Positions 37,003 to 50,496 of a DNA stretch of 64,000 nucleotides are shown here, in pieces. Below the pieces are notes generated by a model. It worked only from the letters and a program-made list of their open reading frames with translations. It was not told where the DNA came from and ran no database searches. A program made the position numbers and the translations under genes. Source of the stretch: Chlorokybus atmophyticus (Eukaryota; Streptophyta; Chlorokybophyceae; Chlorokybales; Chlorokybaceae). The stretch covers positions 259,401 to 323,400 of the forward strand of contig RHPI01003642.1 in the NCBI GenBank assembly GCA_009103225.1. The letters are read 5' to 3'. Position 1 is the stretch's first letter. The number at the start of each line of letters is the position of its first letter.

Positions 37003-39405
37003 AGGCTATTGTCATGATTGCAGTTGTGTGATTACTACGCACCCATGTACAGTGCTATATAGTAGTGCGTGGTGTCTGACTACTTCCTGCACTTTGACCC
37101 TGCTCCATGTAGAGCATGTATATAGCGCCAGCATTGTCGGACTTCAGCCCCATCCATTAGGTTGTGCAATCAGCTATTGACTTTACTTGATATGGTATGC
37201 AAGCCAAGCAACAGATTCATAGCTCATTTCACACTGCTCATGTCGGCTAGCTTGCACTTTAGTCACCAAGCATCATGTTTCTCTCTAAGTTCCTCGAGTG
37301 AAGTGGCTACCACTACTTTTGCAGTCATATATTACTTGTTTTGCCTTTACCCAACCAAGTTAAGTTCCATAAATTAATGCAAGCGTAGCTATCTTGCCGG
37401 TATGGCAATAGAGAGCCCTTGGCCAAGCTAGTATAACAATGCGGGTGATGCATTTTTCGGTGCGTAGCTGTCAGTCTCTTATGTTCTCTATGTTGAGGAC
37501 ACCAAGTTTCTCGTGCGCTTGATCTGATTTCGTCGGTGCATGTCCCGTATGTTTCAACGTGCATACGTTACTTGCATGTGCGTGATCTACTTGCCATCTT
37601 TTATACGCTATTGTAGTATTGTAGTATTGCAGTTCTCGTATTACTGGTGGGTTGCATTCGCTATTGAGGTTCGCCTAGGGCGGATGCACCTTCCTTGTTG
37701 AAAGATGCCGCCACACTTCACATATGCGAGGCGTGGCGGTATATACCGCGAGAAAGTGCACCTCTAAATTACACACGCTATGCACATTACGCACATTGTG
37801 GGCCCTCTACCATGTAACACCAATTGAATGCAAGTGTCGTGGGAAACTGGGGTCGCATTATATTGTTGATGCAGATTACGGCATCACTATTACAGATGAG
37901 CGGAATCGCTACCTGTGCATGGATACGAGGCTGCATTCGTAAGGGAGGGAGGGAGAGATAGAGAGAGAGTAGGTGTCCGTTGATGCGCGTTAAGCTTAAC
38001 ACCTTTAAGTTTAACAAGCTGGGGCGATCCTAATTGAGAAGTGTAGTGTTCCAGATTTTAACGATTCTTATCCAAGACGGCTTGGTTTGTGCGGAGCGGA
38101 AGAGGAGGGGTTTCATGGCTTGTAGATGACAATGTTGGTGGCGGGCTTGAGCATGCTCAAGAGAGTTTGGGTGGTGGGTGCAAAGCATCTGATGCATACA
38201 TAAAGCTCATATGACATGTCGCATAGCTTATGAACAACGCTTCAACGGCGTCTCTATCATCAAAGCCAGCGTTCTTGCTCTCATGCGGATCGTGGCAACT
38301 TCTGTCAGATCTGTCATGTTAACGCAAACAACTTCATCATGCAAACCTGCTTTGCCACCCAAGCAAAAAGCAATTCTGTTGTTTGCTAAGCCTGAAGTCC
38401 AACGTGTGCACGCAAGTTAAACAAATTATATGTGTTTGTGTGAACACTGCATTGCTGCATTGCTATTGGTCAGTAGGATGATGTGACTTGAGTGCTGAAA
38501 CATTGTTATTTGAGAAGCGCGTGCGAAGCAAGGACGCAGGCATTGATAGTGTACACGAAGCGGTGTCTGTAAAGCTATGCAACAAGTTATACAAATTGTT
38601 TGCATTTTGCGCCACCCACCTTCGCGCGCATGTTTAAGTTGTCGGGCGTGTTGCCATGGGTGTTGTACTCAGCTTGTAGGAGTCAAGCGCGATGGCCTCG
38701 GCAATTAAACCTTATGCACGTGCTTCATAATAATTTTATAAAGCACGTGCATAAGGTAAAAAGAGAGGCCACATGTCATACATTGCATACAAAAGACCTC
38801 ATGATACATGTCAACTATTAACACAAGGCTTGTGATTCAAGTAATTCAAGTGTTGACATCAAAATCATTTCGGAGCTAGCAAGAAAGCAAAACTGTGCAA
38901 GCTGCAGGTTGCACTCTGGTTTGAGATTGGAGACGTACAAATAGTTAGGCTAGCCACTCTACCCTTGAGCTCCACATCCACATGCTAAGTGCCAGATGCT
39001 GTGGACAATCGGACACACAATAAAAGGACAATACGTTATGTGATGTAAAGTGCATCCTATTAGAAATGCACACGACGGTCTGCAACAGTGAACCTTGACT
39101 TCATAATTTCCTACCCACATAAAAGGACAGCATCGTCAGCAGAGGCAATTCAATTGCTGAAGATGCTGTCTTGTTTACCATATCAATAACGGTCATTGAA
39201 ATGGGAAACAAGACAACCACAAACATCGTGTACTGTGTGATGCAACTAACTGACCGCTGATGTGCAGCAAGAAGAAAGGCATTCAAATTTTGCAATGTTG
39301 CGCGCAACTGGTCCCAGTGTATGGACACAATTCAGTTGCACACTAGAGCCTGCGAGTCCACACACTGAAAAGAAACCTGTTTTGCTGAAATCTGAAATCT
39401 GCAAC
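37003..39405. other. Long intergenic region, no gene recognised
   Basis: About 2.4 kb between FBXO7-like and RPN2. It is more AT-rich than the coding regions, with a GAGGGA/GAGA tract near 37945-37970 and a long perfect hairpin listed separately. No supported exon. Confidence 0.5.
38709..38757. repeat. Perfect 17-bp inverted repeat, 15-nt loop
   Basis: ACCTTATGCACGTGCTT at 38709-38725 pairs perfectly with 38741-38757. The loop is A/T-rich. It is not linked to a recognised gene end. Confidence 0.85.
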
Positions 39406-42400
39406 TCATGTGGGTGCATTGTACTCGAAAGGCTCTGGTGGTGGCGGTTCATCCTCGGCTGAGGCTGGCTGTGTTGAAGGATTTGCTTCTGCCGCACCAT
39501 TTGCTTGCGCAGGAGTGGCTGGTGCTGTTGCAAGCACAAACTCTTCTGGATCTCCAGGCCGAGTATCTTTCACCATTATGATGCCAGCTCCACGGCGTAG
39601 AATCGGAACGTACCGGCTGTCTTTATCAATTGTGATGTACTTCTCCTGCGCAGGGATGACACGTGCTGGGTTCTGCAACTTGTGGTTGGTGGGTTCAGGC
39701 TCCTTTGCATGGGCTTTGCCTTCACCATCCTTGCGAGCCTTCTCACCATCCTCAGCCTTATTGCCTTGTGCCTTTTCACCTGCTTCTTTAGCAGCTTTCT
39801 CAGCTTCTTTCTTGGCCCTTGCCTTAGCGCGAGCTGTTGTGGAAAGCACTGCGGCGGGTGCTTTGCTGGCTGCTGTGGTAGTTGGAGCCGTGACAGGTAG
39901 TGGATAAGCAAACAGTGACGGCTTGCTGTGGCAAGTCACCTCAAACTTGGGAACCTTCAGGTCTTCGTTCAACCCAATCAATGCCGTTGGCATGAAAGCC
40001 AAGCTGATGAAATTGAGCAAGGGGTACCAATACCAGAAGTGGGTAAAGATGGCGGTTCCCACAATCGCTGTCATCCGGTTGTGACCTGATCGCGATCGTA
40101 ACGAGACAGTCACATTCCGTCCTCCAGCGTCAAGTATTCCTGTGGCCAGTATTGCGCCCATCTTGCCAATGCTGTCCTCATGCTTGTCTGCAATGATCTT
40201 GTCCAACTGCCGACGGAAACTTGCCACACGAGGCTCCCTGGCTTCTGAGGCCTGTACTAGCACCAAAGCTGTGGCAATCAAGGCACCCTGGCGCACAAAG
40301 TCCACGGCATCGGAACATAGAGGCTCCAACAGAGCAACTGCATCATGTGACGCAGTCCCTGCGCAGGAGATGCCAACCGCCATAGCCGCACCATATCGCA
40401 CATGTGGGTTGTACGACTCCGACAGTAGTGACACAATGCGTGGGCACTGGCAAGCACAGGCTGTGATCAGTCAAATCTGCATGCATTGGAGAGCTTGCAG
40501 CGCAAGGAAAGTACTCACAATGAATGAGGCAGAAGACCCAAACACGAGCACCTAAACACAAGCGTTGTACCTGCTCGGGAACTGCGCACAGCACAAAGCC
40601 TAGGGAGAGAACTGCCGCTCGCCGGACATCATCACTGACATCGCTGACAGCGAAATGGAGGAGGCGGCGGATAGCACTGTTGTTGGCAGTGCCACAGTAC
40701 GCCATGGCCAACGCAAACATGCCTCCATAGCGCAAGATGGGATCCTGGTCGCGAGTCATCTGCTCAATCAAAGTGTCTGCGCCCTCCTCTCGTCCGTACA
40801 CCACAAGAGCAACACCCATAGCCAGACCGCGGATGATCTTTTCGTGCTGTGTGTCATGAGCATAAGCGAGCATCTCTGTTGCCTTCTCCGAAGCGGTGCC
40901 CACCATCAGCAGACCCATGCCGAGGCTAGCAGCCTCACCAGCAACAGCACTGTCTGTGTACAGGACGCCCTTGAGGTCTTCAAAAATTTCCTCATCTGCT
41001 GTACCCATTGCAGCCAAACCCAGTCCCAAACAGGCTCCATGCTGTATGGTCTCGTTTTGAGTGTTCCTCAGTGACTCCAGAAGAAACCCTTTGATACCTT
41101 CACCGTGATTTGCGTGTATCAAACCAAGGGCATACAAAGCACCGCCCTCTGAAAACGGGCTCCCACTAACGCCGTTTTGAGGAAGGTAAGGACCCATGAG
41201 GGAGCGCCCTTGCTGCAGGTGACCACGGTGAATAACACCAAGCCCAGCGGTGGCGCTGAATTTGGCCCAGTTGGTCGCGCGCGACAGCCACTCCAGGTTT
41301 TCCCGCAGAAAAGTATCCACAGTGGTACCCGCATGCATAAGGGCGTTTGCAAAAATCAATGCTGAATGGCAGACTGAGTTGCGCATCTCTATGCAGTTCT
41401 TTGCATTCTTGAGCACAACAGGATCTGCCTTGTTGTGGCTATACAAGAACTCAAGATGCCGAGTGATGGGGATCTCCCCTGAAAGAATGCCCTTCAGTTT
41501 CGTCAAGTGATCTGCGTATGCAGCATCCACTCCATTGGTAACTGGCCCATTGGCAATGGGTGCTGCACTGCCAGCTGCGGCTGAGGCATCAACATCCATG
41601 GATGTTGCATCGCCATCAGCCTCAGGCACTGGTGTCTGAGCGGGTTGGACTCGTGGCGTTGGCAAGCGATGTACAACTGACAACAGAAATTGCTGCAGCT
41701 CGTTTTCAAACAAATCAAACGCCACTTGATACGCCAAGAGAACGTCATCCTGCAGCATAGGTAGCAACGATGAGTTGAACTCAACTTACGCAGCCTTGCC
41801 CCAACCAGCAACTCACAAGTCAGCACGCTACAAGCTACGGCGTACCTTGCTGCCTTTCACTAGTTTCTCCAGAATGTTTGCGACCGCCTCAGAGTCGTCA
41901 AGAAACATCAAGCACTGGCAGATGCTCACATAATCTGGTGATGGAACACTGGAGTACAGCTTGACCAATGTGCGCAATACCTGATGAGCACGCGTTGTGT
42001 CGAGTAACAGCTGCGGTGACATTGTGCACGATGCAGCAACCCACCATACAATCCTGAGAACTCGTTTCTGACCTCTTGGCGGAACTCCCGGTTGTCAATG
42101 ACTGTCTGGCAAGTTCTCATGCAGTATGCGAGCATTCCCGGAATGTCTGGTGCGGCCCGGATAGCCCTTTCAAGCTGGTCCAAGCGACGTGCCTCCATTG
42201 CCATGCCAACAGCCTGAGCATGCTGACCATCCTGCATGCATCTGCAGGAGGACATGAATTGATACGAGCTTGCTATGTAATGAGCTTAGCATGTGAAATG
42301 AGCCATGGCTCAACTGCATACCTACCTCTCAAACATGCGTTCCACAACAGAGACAAGACGTAGATCGATTTGTGGTTCTTCATGCTTCTCCGCCGCTTTG

Positions 42401-43234
42401 ATGCGCTGTGCGATGTACTCATCTATGCACTTTGCAACTAGCGTCTGGATGTACTCCGAGTTTTCATTCACGTCAAACAGCGGGCCAGCGCCAAGAGCAT
42501 ATGTCAACGAGTCGTCTAGCTCGCCGAGATGGTAAAATACCTGCGTAAAGCGGTTCTCTGCATTGAGTGCATACCCTTACCCTCTTCCCACAAACCATTT
42601 CCCCTACACAGCAAGTCATACCTTGGATGCCAGCAAGGCAGCCAGTGCACGGTCCTTGAAATCCTCATCCTCATACAAACTTTCTCTGCAACGCAATCCC
42701 ATTACCAAGCAGCGTCATGTGCGTGCAAGCCGCGTCATGTGGTACCACAGGTATGCTGGCGATAACCACATACCATAAACACATGCATGACACAAGCTGT
42801 ACATTCAATTGTGCACATGCTGACAGACGACGTGACGGACAGAGCATGAACATCGCCAAGTTCTGTGTTCATACTGGCGGCGCTCCCGCAAAGGACTTGC
42901 ATGTGACGTTTTGGCAGATCAGTGACAAGTGAAGTATTGCTCTCGACCATCACTACCGCACTCTGCAGCATGCGAAAAGCACACAGTTGTCACGAATACA
43001 GCTAATTGACCTGATACACAACCACTATGTAACCCTAACAAATGAAACTGACGCTATCCCGGCTGCAAAAACCAAGGGTAAAACAGACGCTTACATGGAG
43101 GATATGTTGGCTGAGATTTCAGCCCAAAATTGATCCACAACTTGATTGAGGTTCTTCAAGGCATACACTTTGAGCGCATCCTGATCCTCCTCAAGCAGCG
43201 CGAGCAGGCCCGCGGCGCTTGTCACCACCGTCAT
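39406..43234 (-). CDS. RPN2: 26S proteasome non-ATPase subunit RPN2 / PSMD1
   Basis: Seven exons (43095-43234, 42622-42685, 42326-42540, 42073-42241, 41846-41980, 40571-41749, 39406-40446) give 980 residues with closed phases. Human PSMD1 has 953. RPN2 marks include [43 protein letters not shown]-like [20 protein letters not shown], the PC-repeat toroid ([55 protein letters not shown]) and a C-terminal FEYNAPT*. A Lys/Glu/Ala-rich insertion ([16 protein letters not shown]) lies before the last domain, where yeast and human also have a charged insert. RPN2 is a scaffold of the 19S base and docks RPN13 through its C-terminal tail. Divergent from the HOS1-like gene. Confidence 0.96.
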
Positions 43235-43671
43235 CGCTGCCGACTGCTGGCACACTTCAGTCCCCTTCCAGTATTATTCTACTCTAAGCTTGCCTCATGC
43301 TGCGCGTCCAGCAGATGACTGCGCAACGAGAATTCACTCAGACCTGAGCAGAACAATAATAGCCACCGAGCTCTATGACGTCCGCCTCCTCCTTGTCCTC
43401 CTCGCCGCCGCCACCGGCAGCAATACCTTAACGCTCAGAAGGTTGTTACTTACGCCAGCACTGGACTCAGTAGTTCACCGTTCGCATGGACGGCCCGCGT
43501 TGCCCCAAGATCGGTCGACAGCAGCTGCCGACCGTCCGATGGCTAGCCAGCAAGTGATTCAGCTCTAGTGAATCATTCCGAGTGATTCATGCACGGGCTT
43601 CAATTCACTGCCGGATCAGGGTTAGGGTTTTTGGGGGCTTGGCGAACATGTTAGCGTAGCTCTTGGCGTTC
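43235..43671. promoter_or_regulatory. Candidate bidirectional promoter with telo-box
   Basis: 437 bases between RPN2 (minus) and the HOS1-like gene (plus). GGGTTAGGGTTTTTGGG at about 43618-43634 contains the telo-box word (AAACCCTAAC on the minus strand), a known plant promoter element. A shared promoter is inferred from spacing. Confidence 0.4.
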
Positions 43672-46600
43672 ATGGCGCTCATGTAAGCGCCGGCTGCGGG
43701 CGCATTGACCGAGCTACACACCATTTACAGAGTTGTCTTGATGAATGCTCAAAAGGTACATACCTATTCTTGTTCTCCTACTCACCATGGCATGCGGCAA
43801 CCGTGCAACGGCTCTCTAGTCTCTTGCCTCATTCTGTGTTGCTGCCTGCTTGCATGACGTCTCGCGTATGGTTGCTTAAGTATACTTCAATCTAGGCTGC
43901 GCTGAGGAGGTTGGCTGCTGCAGCGCCGAGGGATTTGTGCACAGAAGCTGTGCAGGCTGGACCGCTGTACCGGGAGTGCAATGAGGCAGGCCTGTTCCGT
44001 TCCGAGCATGCAGAGTGCACAGAGCCTAGCGAGAGACGCTTGCAGCAGTTCTTTGATGCTGCACTTGACTCTGGACTGTCGTCACTCGTGGCCCACTGTA
44101 AGCATACTACAATGCATGTGAGTGTGCACGAGCTTGTCATGCAAGTCGCATTGCAGTATGCCCCTTGGCTCCACTTCCATGACGACAACTGAATGCAAGG
44201 GCTGCATGGCTTTCACCTGGTAGTATAAACACGTGTACAATCAGATGTGGACGAGGTGTGCTTGGACCCAAGGGTGTCTTCGAGCAACCCTGTTGAAGCA
44301 AGGTTGTTAGATGGCGGAGTGGTACACAGCTGGGCAGCAGGAACCTTTGCTGAATCGCATCAAACCATCGAGAGGCTGTGTATCCGCTATGCATGCAGCA
44401 TGCAATCGTTTTTTTGGCTGGTACCGTGGTAATGAATAGTGACCTTCCACTGGTTGAGCGTTACATCCTTGACTTGCAAAACAGCTACCCAGGGTACAGC
44501 CGAGGTGGTGCGCAGTGCAGATGTGTTACAACAGACTGCGGAGAGGACACGAGGGCTTAGCAACGTTTTGGCAATGCTGCAAGTTCCATCTAAGTCCGCA
44601 CAAGGCATGGCCAGCCCAAAGCAACTTTATGACGACGCTCAGCGCACAGCTCAGGTGCTGCGCGAATGGCTTGTATACCCTGACAATCTCTTTCCAGCTA
44701 CAAGCGTTGAATATGCTGGCAGCACCAACACTGATTGTTTGAATAGTACATGGCAGTGTTGCGATGGTGTACACGCCATCATGCTCACCTACACGACAAG
44801 CTGGTTGCGAACGAGTGGCTATCAAGTAGACTACGTATACAAGGAGAGGCCCTTTTTATTGAGGATGCATTGCATATGGAAAACATCTGGGACCCTTCAA
44901 CGGCTCCTATAGCATCTGTGTTTCCACCACGCAATTGGGTGGCTGCAGCCAGAGCAATTTACCTCCAAGGATCTCCTGATGTTGCGACATTCAAGCACGG
45001 CATTGTATCCACTACAATGCATGATTGCAAGTGTTGTGATCATCTGGCAGCAGACATAAGTGTTGACCTCTTTGATGCTTTCCCTTGACACTGTGGTGAA
45101 CAGTTTGTGTACTACCTGTTTGCACTTGAGCTGGCAAGTTGTGGCAAAGCAAGCATCGTGGAAGACTTTGCGCGCAGCTTCCATGTGTCACAACAGGCAT
45201 TCATGGAGTGTTACGTTTACTACCTCCTGGATGACAGCGCGCCTGAGTCTTTTGAGGTAGCTGTGTGTTGCCTGTGTCGCACGGGTGTGGTGTGCATGGG
45301 TTTTATTCTTTTCTTGCACTGTGCAGCTTGCATGCCAACTGCTGCGCGTCACGGTGCATGCTGGCACGGCCTACAAGGTGGCCTGGGCGGTTCTGCAGAG
45401 AGGCGCTGCAGATGTGGCATTGACCATCCTGCAGGCACGAGCAGACGCAGACCATGTAACCCCTATCAGCAGACTCGACGCAGGTGAGGTGTGTGCCGCT
45501 TCATGTTTGGCGTGTATGGTAGGCTGACAGCTGCGCCTTTGCAGAGATGGCGCTCAGGGTGCGCTTAGGTTGTGGTTTGCTGGGGGAAGCTGTCTTGCAG
45601 CTGCGATCCTACTGGCGTAGCCTGCCTCAAGCTGAACAGATTGATGCGGTACAGTCATTGACACGCCAGCTCTGCAACCACTGCCTACAGCATGGCACAA
45701 TGCCAGTGCTATTGGCGCTGCCATTGGAGCTGGAGGAGGAATCCGCACTTTGTCATTGCTTGAAAAGCGAGTCTGTTGTTGGCCCTTTGACACATGCAGC
45801 AGACTACCTCGTTGGCTTTTACCTACAGGTATGTCTGCCGTCCTACCGTGCTACTATGTGCCGGTCTTGATGCATGTGTGACAGCTAATCCTCGCAGCGC
45901 GGACGCTATGTCGAAGCAGCGGCGGAACACGCTGACCTCATAAGGCTGCAGCAGTCACCTGAAGGCTTAGCAGCTGTATCCAGGGGCAGCCAGCAGCAGC
46001 AGCAACGGCTCGCTGTCAGTGCACAACAGCGACAAGACATCCTCGTAAGTCCTCTTTGCATGCCGTCTGGCTAGCAGATGGTGGTTATTTGCATATGGGT
46101 TTACGAGCCATGGTCACGCTACTTCTGACTTGCTGCGGGGCTTCATGCAGCTAAAACGCTCATTGATACACACAATGTGCCCGCAGGCAGCAAGCGTGTT
46201 GATGCTGCCCTCTGTACAGCAAGCGTTGGTCGTTGGCCGGTCTCAATCGGCAGGATCTCCTGTAGTACAGTTGTCTGAGATCAATCCTGATTACACACCT
46301 CCCGCTGCTCAGCTTGTCCAAAGCAAGCCGACCTTCATGCTTGAGACAAGAGCACAAGGCGACGACCCACCTCCCTTGTATACAACACCGCAATCAAACC
46401 GCAAAACTAGGCGATTTGTGGACTCTGCCGCCGCAGAACCCACAAGCGCTGCACGGCAGCTTGCTAGCCCTATCTTCACAAATAGCCAAGCTGATATGCA
46501 GGCAGAGTCAATATCCCAAGACTCAGCACCAAGAACACAAGAGGCTGCACAGACTACTGGGCAGTTGTTTGCTATGTCCCCTTTGGCCACTGCCGCAAAA

Positions 46601-47242
46601 TCAAGTCGTGTGTCTGTTGTACGCAATCTCCAAAACGATGCAGCCAGGCGATTGCAAAGTCCTCCTCCAGCAGCAACGGCTTATCGACAAATCAGGTCGT
46701 ACGATACCCGAGTTGGGCGCTCATTGCTGTTTGAGGAAGAGGCGAGGCAGCGGGCGAACTCACCACTGCCACCGAAACCGTTCTCTCCAGCACCGCAACC
46801 GGCTGGCCTTGCATTAGTTTCTGCACGTGTGCAACGCATTGCACCATCCACTGATGCGCGCACCATGCAGGAGGCAAGGTGCGACACACACAGATGTCTG
46901 GTTATCCAGTGTTGGCCTCATCGCATGCAAGTTATGTCTTGGTTTTAACAATGCTGTGTGATCAGGCCTGCACGCGAGTCCCCTGTTCGTGCGTCTTGGC
47001 GGCGACAGCACACTCCGCATGGGACCTCTCCTCAGCAAACTCCTGTGCGCTTGCCATCACCTCCTCAATTTCAAGGGTACAGCAGCTACCGCAGTGCGGG
47101 TGCCAGGAGTGCCATGCGTCAGGAGGCTGGCATGCCAGAAGGTCTACAGGATCAGGCTGCTGGACCCAACGACCTGCCAGGCGTTTCATCAGCCTTCAAA
47201 CGTGCCAGAATGTCCGCTGCTGGTGTAATGTCTCGAAGGTAG
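43672..47242 (+). CDS. HOS1-like nucleoporin (ELYS-type helical domain), no RING finger
   Basis: Twelve exons give 865 residues with closed phases: 43672-43682, 43731-43755, 43896-44097, 44245-44420, 44493-44672, 44747-45004, 45104-45256, 45327-45483, 45545-45828, 45898-46044, 46151-46878 and 46966-47242. From LYRECNEAGLF onward it parallels plant HOS1: FFDAALDSGLSSLVAHYVDE, VLRWCTRHHAH, GEALFIEDALHMEN, FVYYLFALELASCGKASIVE, ECYVYYLLDDS, ALRVRLGCGLLGEA and YLVGFYLQRGRYVEAAAEHA. HOS1 sits at the nuclear pore and in plants is also an E3 ligase. Plant HOS1 has a RING finger between the first helix and the YYECVEAGL segment. Here LCTEAVQAGPLYRECNEAGL is contiguous within one exon, so the RING is absent. 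The tail is Ser/Pro/Gln-rich. The first two tiny exons are the least certain part. Confidence 0.75.
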
Positions 47243-47906
47243 CATTTGCACTGCTGCGTGTCCTGGACAGCCGCACGATATTTACTGTACAGCAAGCTGT
47301 CCACTCGTAGTAGTGTGCTGGGTAACAACTATCTTTCAGTTGCGACAATGAGCTGTTCCTGTGACAGTTTGCTGTAAACATCCTTTTGCCTTGTAAAGTG
47401 ACACTTAGACGCCATCATAATCACATGCAACACAGTGCCCGTCTGGTCACATAGACCTGAGATCCTTGTGTAGTGTTTTGTGCAACAAACACAGATGACA
47501 ATCCTCCTGAGACACACGACATCGAAGAGTGTGCAGGCAAGTATACGGATGGTAACACATTGACAGCAGGTGTGCAGTTGTGAGAAACAGATGTGGGCGC
47601 GCAAAGTAGCGCTTATTGAAAGACAAATGGTCCTTCCACTGGCATCGCCAGCAGGCTTAGGGCGTGCAATCTAGCCTCTCTAAAGCTACAACTCGCATTG
47701 TTCCAGTCCCCAGCAACCTGCCGCCACTCAATTGGGCAGGAACACTTGCTGGAGCTCTAATACAAATGAGCACTTGGTTGTGCAGCGCTGAGCAGCACTG
47801 GTGAACATGCTCAGGTTGTGGCTGTGGCTGTGCGCATGGCTGAGAGCGCTGCACAGCATTTCTGTGCACAATGAGTCTAACCCTATATGTCCCCCTGTCA
47901 ACCCCC
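47243..47906. other. No gene recognised
   Basis: Convergent 3' region between the HOS1-like gene and the phosphatase gene. Confidence 0.5.
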
Positions 47907-49254
47907 CTATCTCCTGTAGTTGACCAGGGCTTCCCGCACGTCCTCGGCATCCTGAACCTCCATCAGGTAAGGGATCATGTCCAACAGCTCCTGGTCATTC
48001 GGGTCATCAATGAATGACCCAATGGGGATTGCATTCTCCGGGTGGAAGGCGTAGCTGTGTGGTGAGTTGTCGATGATGATCGACTGTGCAACAGAGGTTG
48101 GCAGTGTCAGCTATATTTCTGGTTTGCCATGGTCACAGCTTGCTGTAAGTAGACCCCTACCTGTGACAGCTCCCTCCCAATCAGAGACAGGTCCTTGATG
48201 TAGTTTCCTTCATGATACGTGCAGTCTTCCCTGAACAAGCGGTGCCGTACCACTCCGGCCGTGTCCAGCAGATCCAGCAAGGGGTTTGCATACCTGTATT
48301 GCCACAGCTTAGGCCACTTGGTTTACAAGAAGTAAACCAACGCTGCAAGGAGGTTGCAGTAACACCAACGCTTACTTGGCAAGAGATGCGGTGTACACAA
48401 CGACCTCATAGCGATCGCCGACAGCACGCATGAAGTCGTCAACCCAGGGCCTCTTGAGCACATATCTGCCAGCCCAGAAGGTGTGAGTTCAGCTTAATGT
48501 TGACATGCGATAGTGCGTGCCGCTCAGAGGTAAGGCAAGGTGCACTTACACATCAGTGATTTTGCCATCAATCTCAACGGGGATAATGTAGTCTGCGTTC
48601 TGAACGGGCTTGAAGCTGGAGTGCACGAGCGTTTCGTCCAAGTCCAGGACCAGAGTCTTCTTGCCCTCATCCTGTGCAAAGAGAGAGAGAGACTCAGTTG
48701 GAGACACGCCAGCAACAGGTTGGTAAAAGGGTGAGAGCTCCAGTGGGTTGACCGACAGTAACTTTATCCACGCACCTCTGGTACCAGTGCGGGCATGACA
48801 GGGATGATTGCCGGGCGCTTAGCGCCGTAGGCAAGGTCGCTTCTCCTCGGCAGCGGCGGCTTCTGCAGCGACATGTAGGACTCAGCATACACCTGGAAAG
48901 GGAGGAACATAAGACAGAAGAAGCCTACGTCAGGACTGGTGCGGTAAGCCAATCCAAGGCAGAGGAAAGAGTTTACGTTGAAAGTCAAACCTGTTCCTGG
49001 GGTCGTACACAGCACAAGAGGGACTGCACCACTCCTGCGGGCTTGCGCAGGGCAGGGTTTTTCAGACCCGCCATCTGGCGTGAGGCCATCACGTTGCCCA
49101 TATATTGCGTGATGACACTCTCGCCGCCACCTCCCCCGCTGGTGTTTGGCGTGGGCGGCCCGCTGCTGCTGGTGTGGTTGTTAATGCTGTCTTTGCTGTT
49201 GCTCAGGTCTTTGTTGCTGTTGTTGCTGGCTGCCTTGGCTGCCTTGCCCGCCAT
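47907..49254 (-). CDS. SCP/CTD-type HAD phosphatase (CTDSP-like)
   Basis: Six exons (48991-49254, 48776-48892, 48550-48671, 48376-48465, 48161-48293, 47907-48083) give 300 residues. The N-terminal third is Ser/Asn/Gly-rich and the middle basic. The catalytic domain starts with [17 protein letters not shown], containing the DLDET (DxDxT/V) nucleophile motif. It continues [60 protein letters not shown] and [20 protein letters not shown] with the second catalytic Asp pair. The family removes phosphate from serine in the RNA polymerase II C-terminal domain or related substrates. Plant homologues are called SSP or SCP-like. Which substrate is used here cannot be told. Confidence 0.92.
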
Positions 49255-49274
49255 GGCTGCTGTGAATGAGCCCT

Positions 49275-49305
<31 letters not shown>

Positions 49306-50496
49306 TCTTTCTCCCAAGACAGCTACACTACAAGGTGTGTACCCCAACCCCTGCAGTCAATCTGTCACTCTGCCACCAGGTGCTTCGCCCTCCAGAACCT
49401 TACACGCATCTGCGTCCCCAGACAGCCATGTATGCAGAGAAACTTGGCAATGCAGAGGGAGACACACACACACTCTGGCTCTCAGACCACCCAAGCAGCT
49501 CGCACTAGGTCTCCCACCGAGCAGTTCCCCTCAATCCTGGCACCCTTGCTCTAGCCACCACCCGCAGCAGACTCCTTCAAGGTTTGCCCTGAGCCTCAAC
49601 GCAATACCAACACAACCACCGCTCCGCCGCTTGCTACCCTCTAAACTCACTCACACGCTGCTGCTGCTGCTGCTTGCACACACACTGCTGTTGCTGCTGC
49701 TGCCGCCTTGCTCTTGAGGATGAGAGACGAGGAGACTTGAACGCATCATAAAAGTCGGGTCAGCTCTGCTCAACGTTCCAACGTTGCATGCCGGCGCCGG
49801 TCCCCGTTTTTGCCGGTCAAGCAGGGCAAAACGCCCGGTCAATAGGTCAGCCACGATGACCGCATGTCGGTATGATGGTGGTGAGGCGTCCGGATCTCGC
49901 CGGCCGGAAGGTCACAGCGGTTTTCCCGCGCTTCCGTCGCGTGCCGCACGCGCGTCCGTGACGGCCGTCTGATCTCAGCGAACGGTCGGACGGGTCGTAA
50001 GCCTCACGTGCGCGGCAGTCTACGAGTCTTCGTCGCATGCCGCCGACATCAGCTATCAGTGATATCAGGGCAATCGTCCGCTAGATTTTGCTTGTATGCT
50101 TGTGCGTTGAGCACAGGCTGTGCCCTGTTTGGCACTTGCTGCGAGGGCAACATGGTGTTTGTGTAGGGAGGGAAATGTGCAAGGGTTTGGTTCATGGCGG
50201 GTAGCTGCGGCGGAGGCGGCGGTGGCGTTCGCGAAGTTGAAGGAGGGTTTGTCAGCTTCAGCGTGCTGGCCACCTGGTAGCATGCATTGATAGGTGAGCA
50301 AGGCTGTGTAAGCTCAGTGTTCAAGGCGGCAGACTGCCAGTTTTACTGTCTGCATTGCGCCGTCGGAGTCACTGCATGCTCAGCTCGGCGGTTGAGTCGT
50401 GGGATGACTGCTGTATGACTGCTTTCAGATTTTCAAAGGGCTGCAAAAAACGAACACAACTGGTGTCAATAGCATTGCAGCCGCTTGTGCTGCAAG
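49255..50496. other. Intergenic region, no firm gene
   Basis: Contains a (CA)n run at 49274-49299. A minus-strand Pro-rich frame at 50049-50330 (PSTSRTPPPPPPQLPA) with a possible upstream exon near 50371-50447 could be the 3' part of a gene, but I could not link it to a start. Confidence 0.35.

Noticed and set aside
49043-49717. Long plus-strand frame over the phosphatase 5' exon
   Set aside because: It is the antisense shadow of the first phosphatase exon plus CA and CTG repeats.
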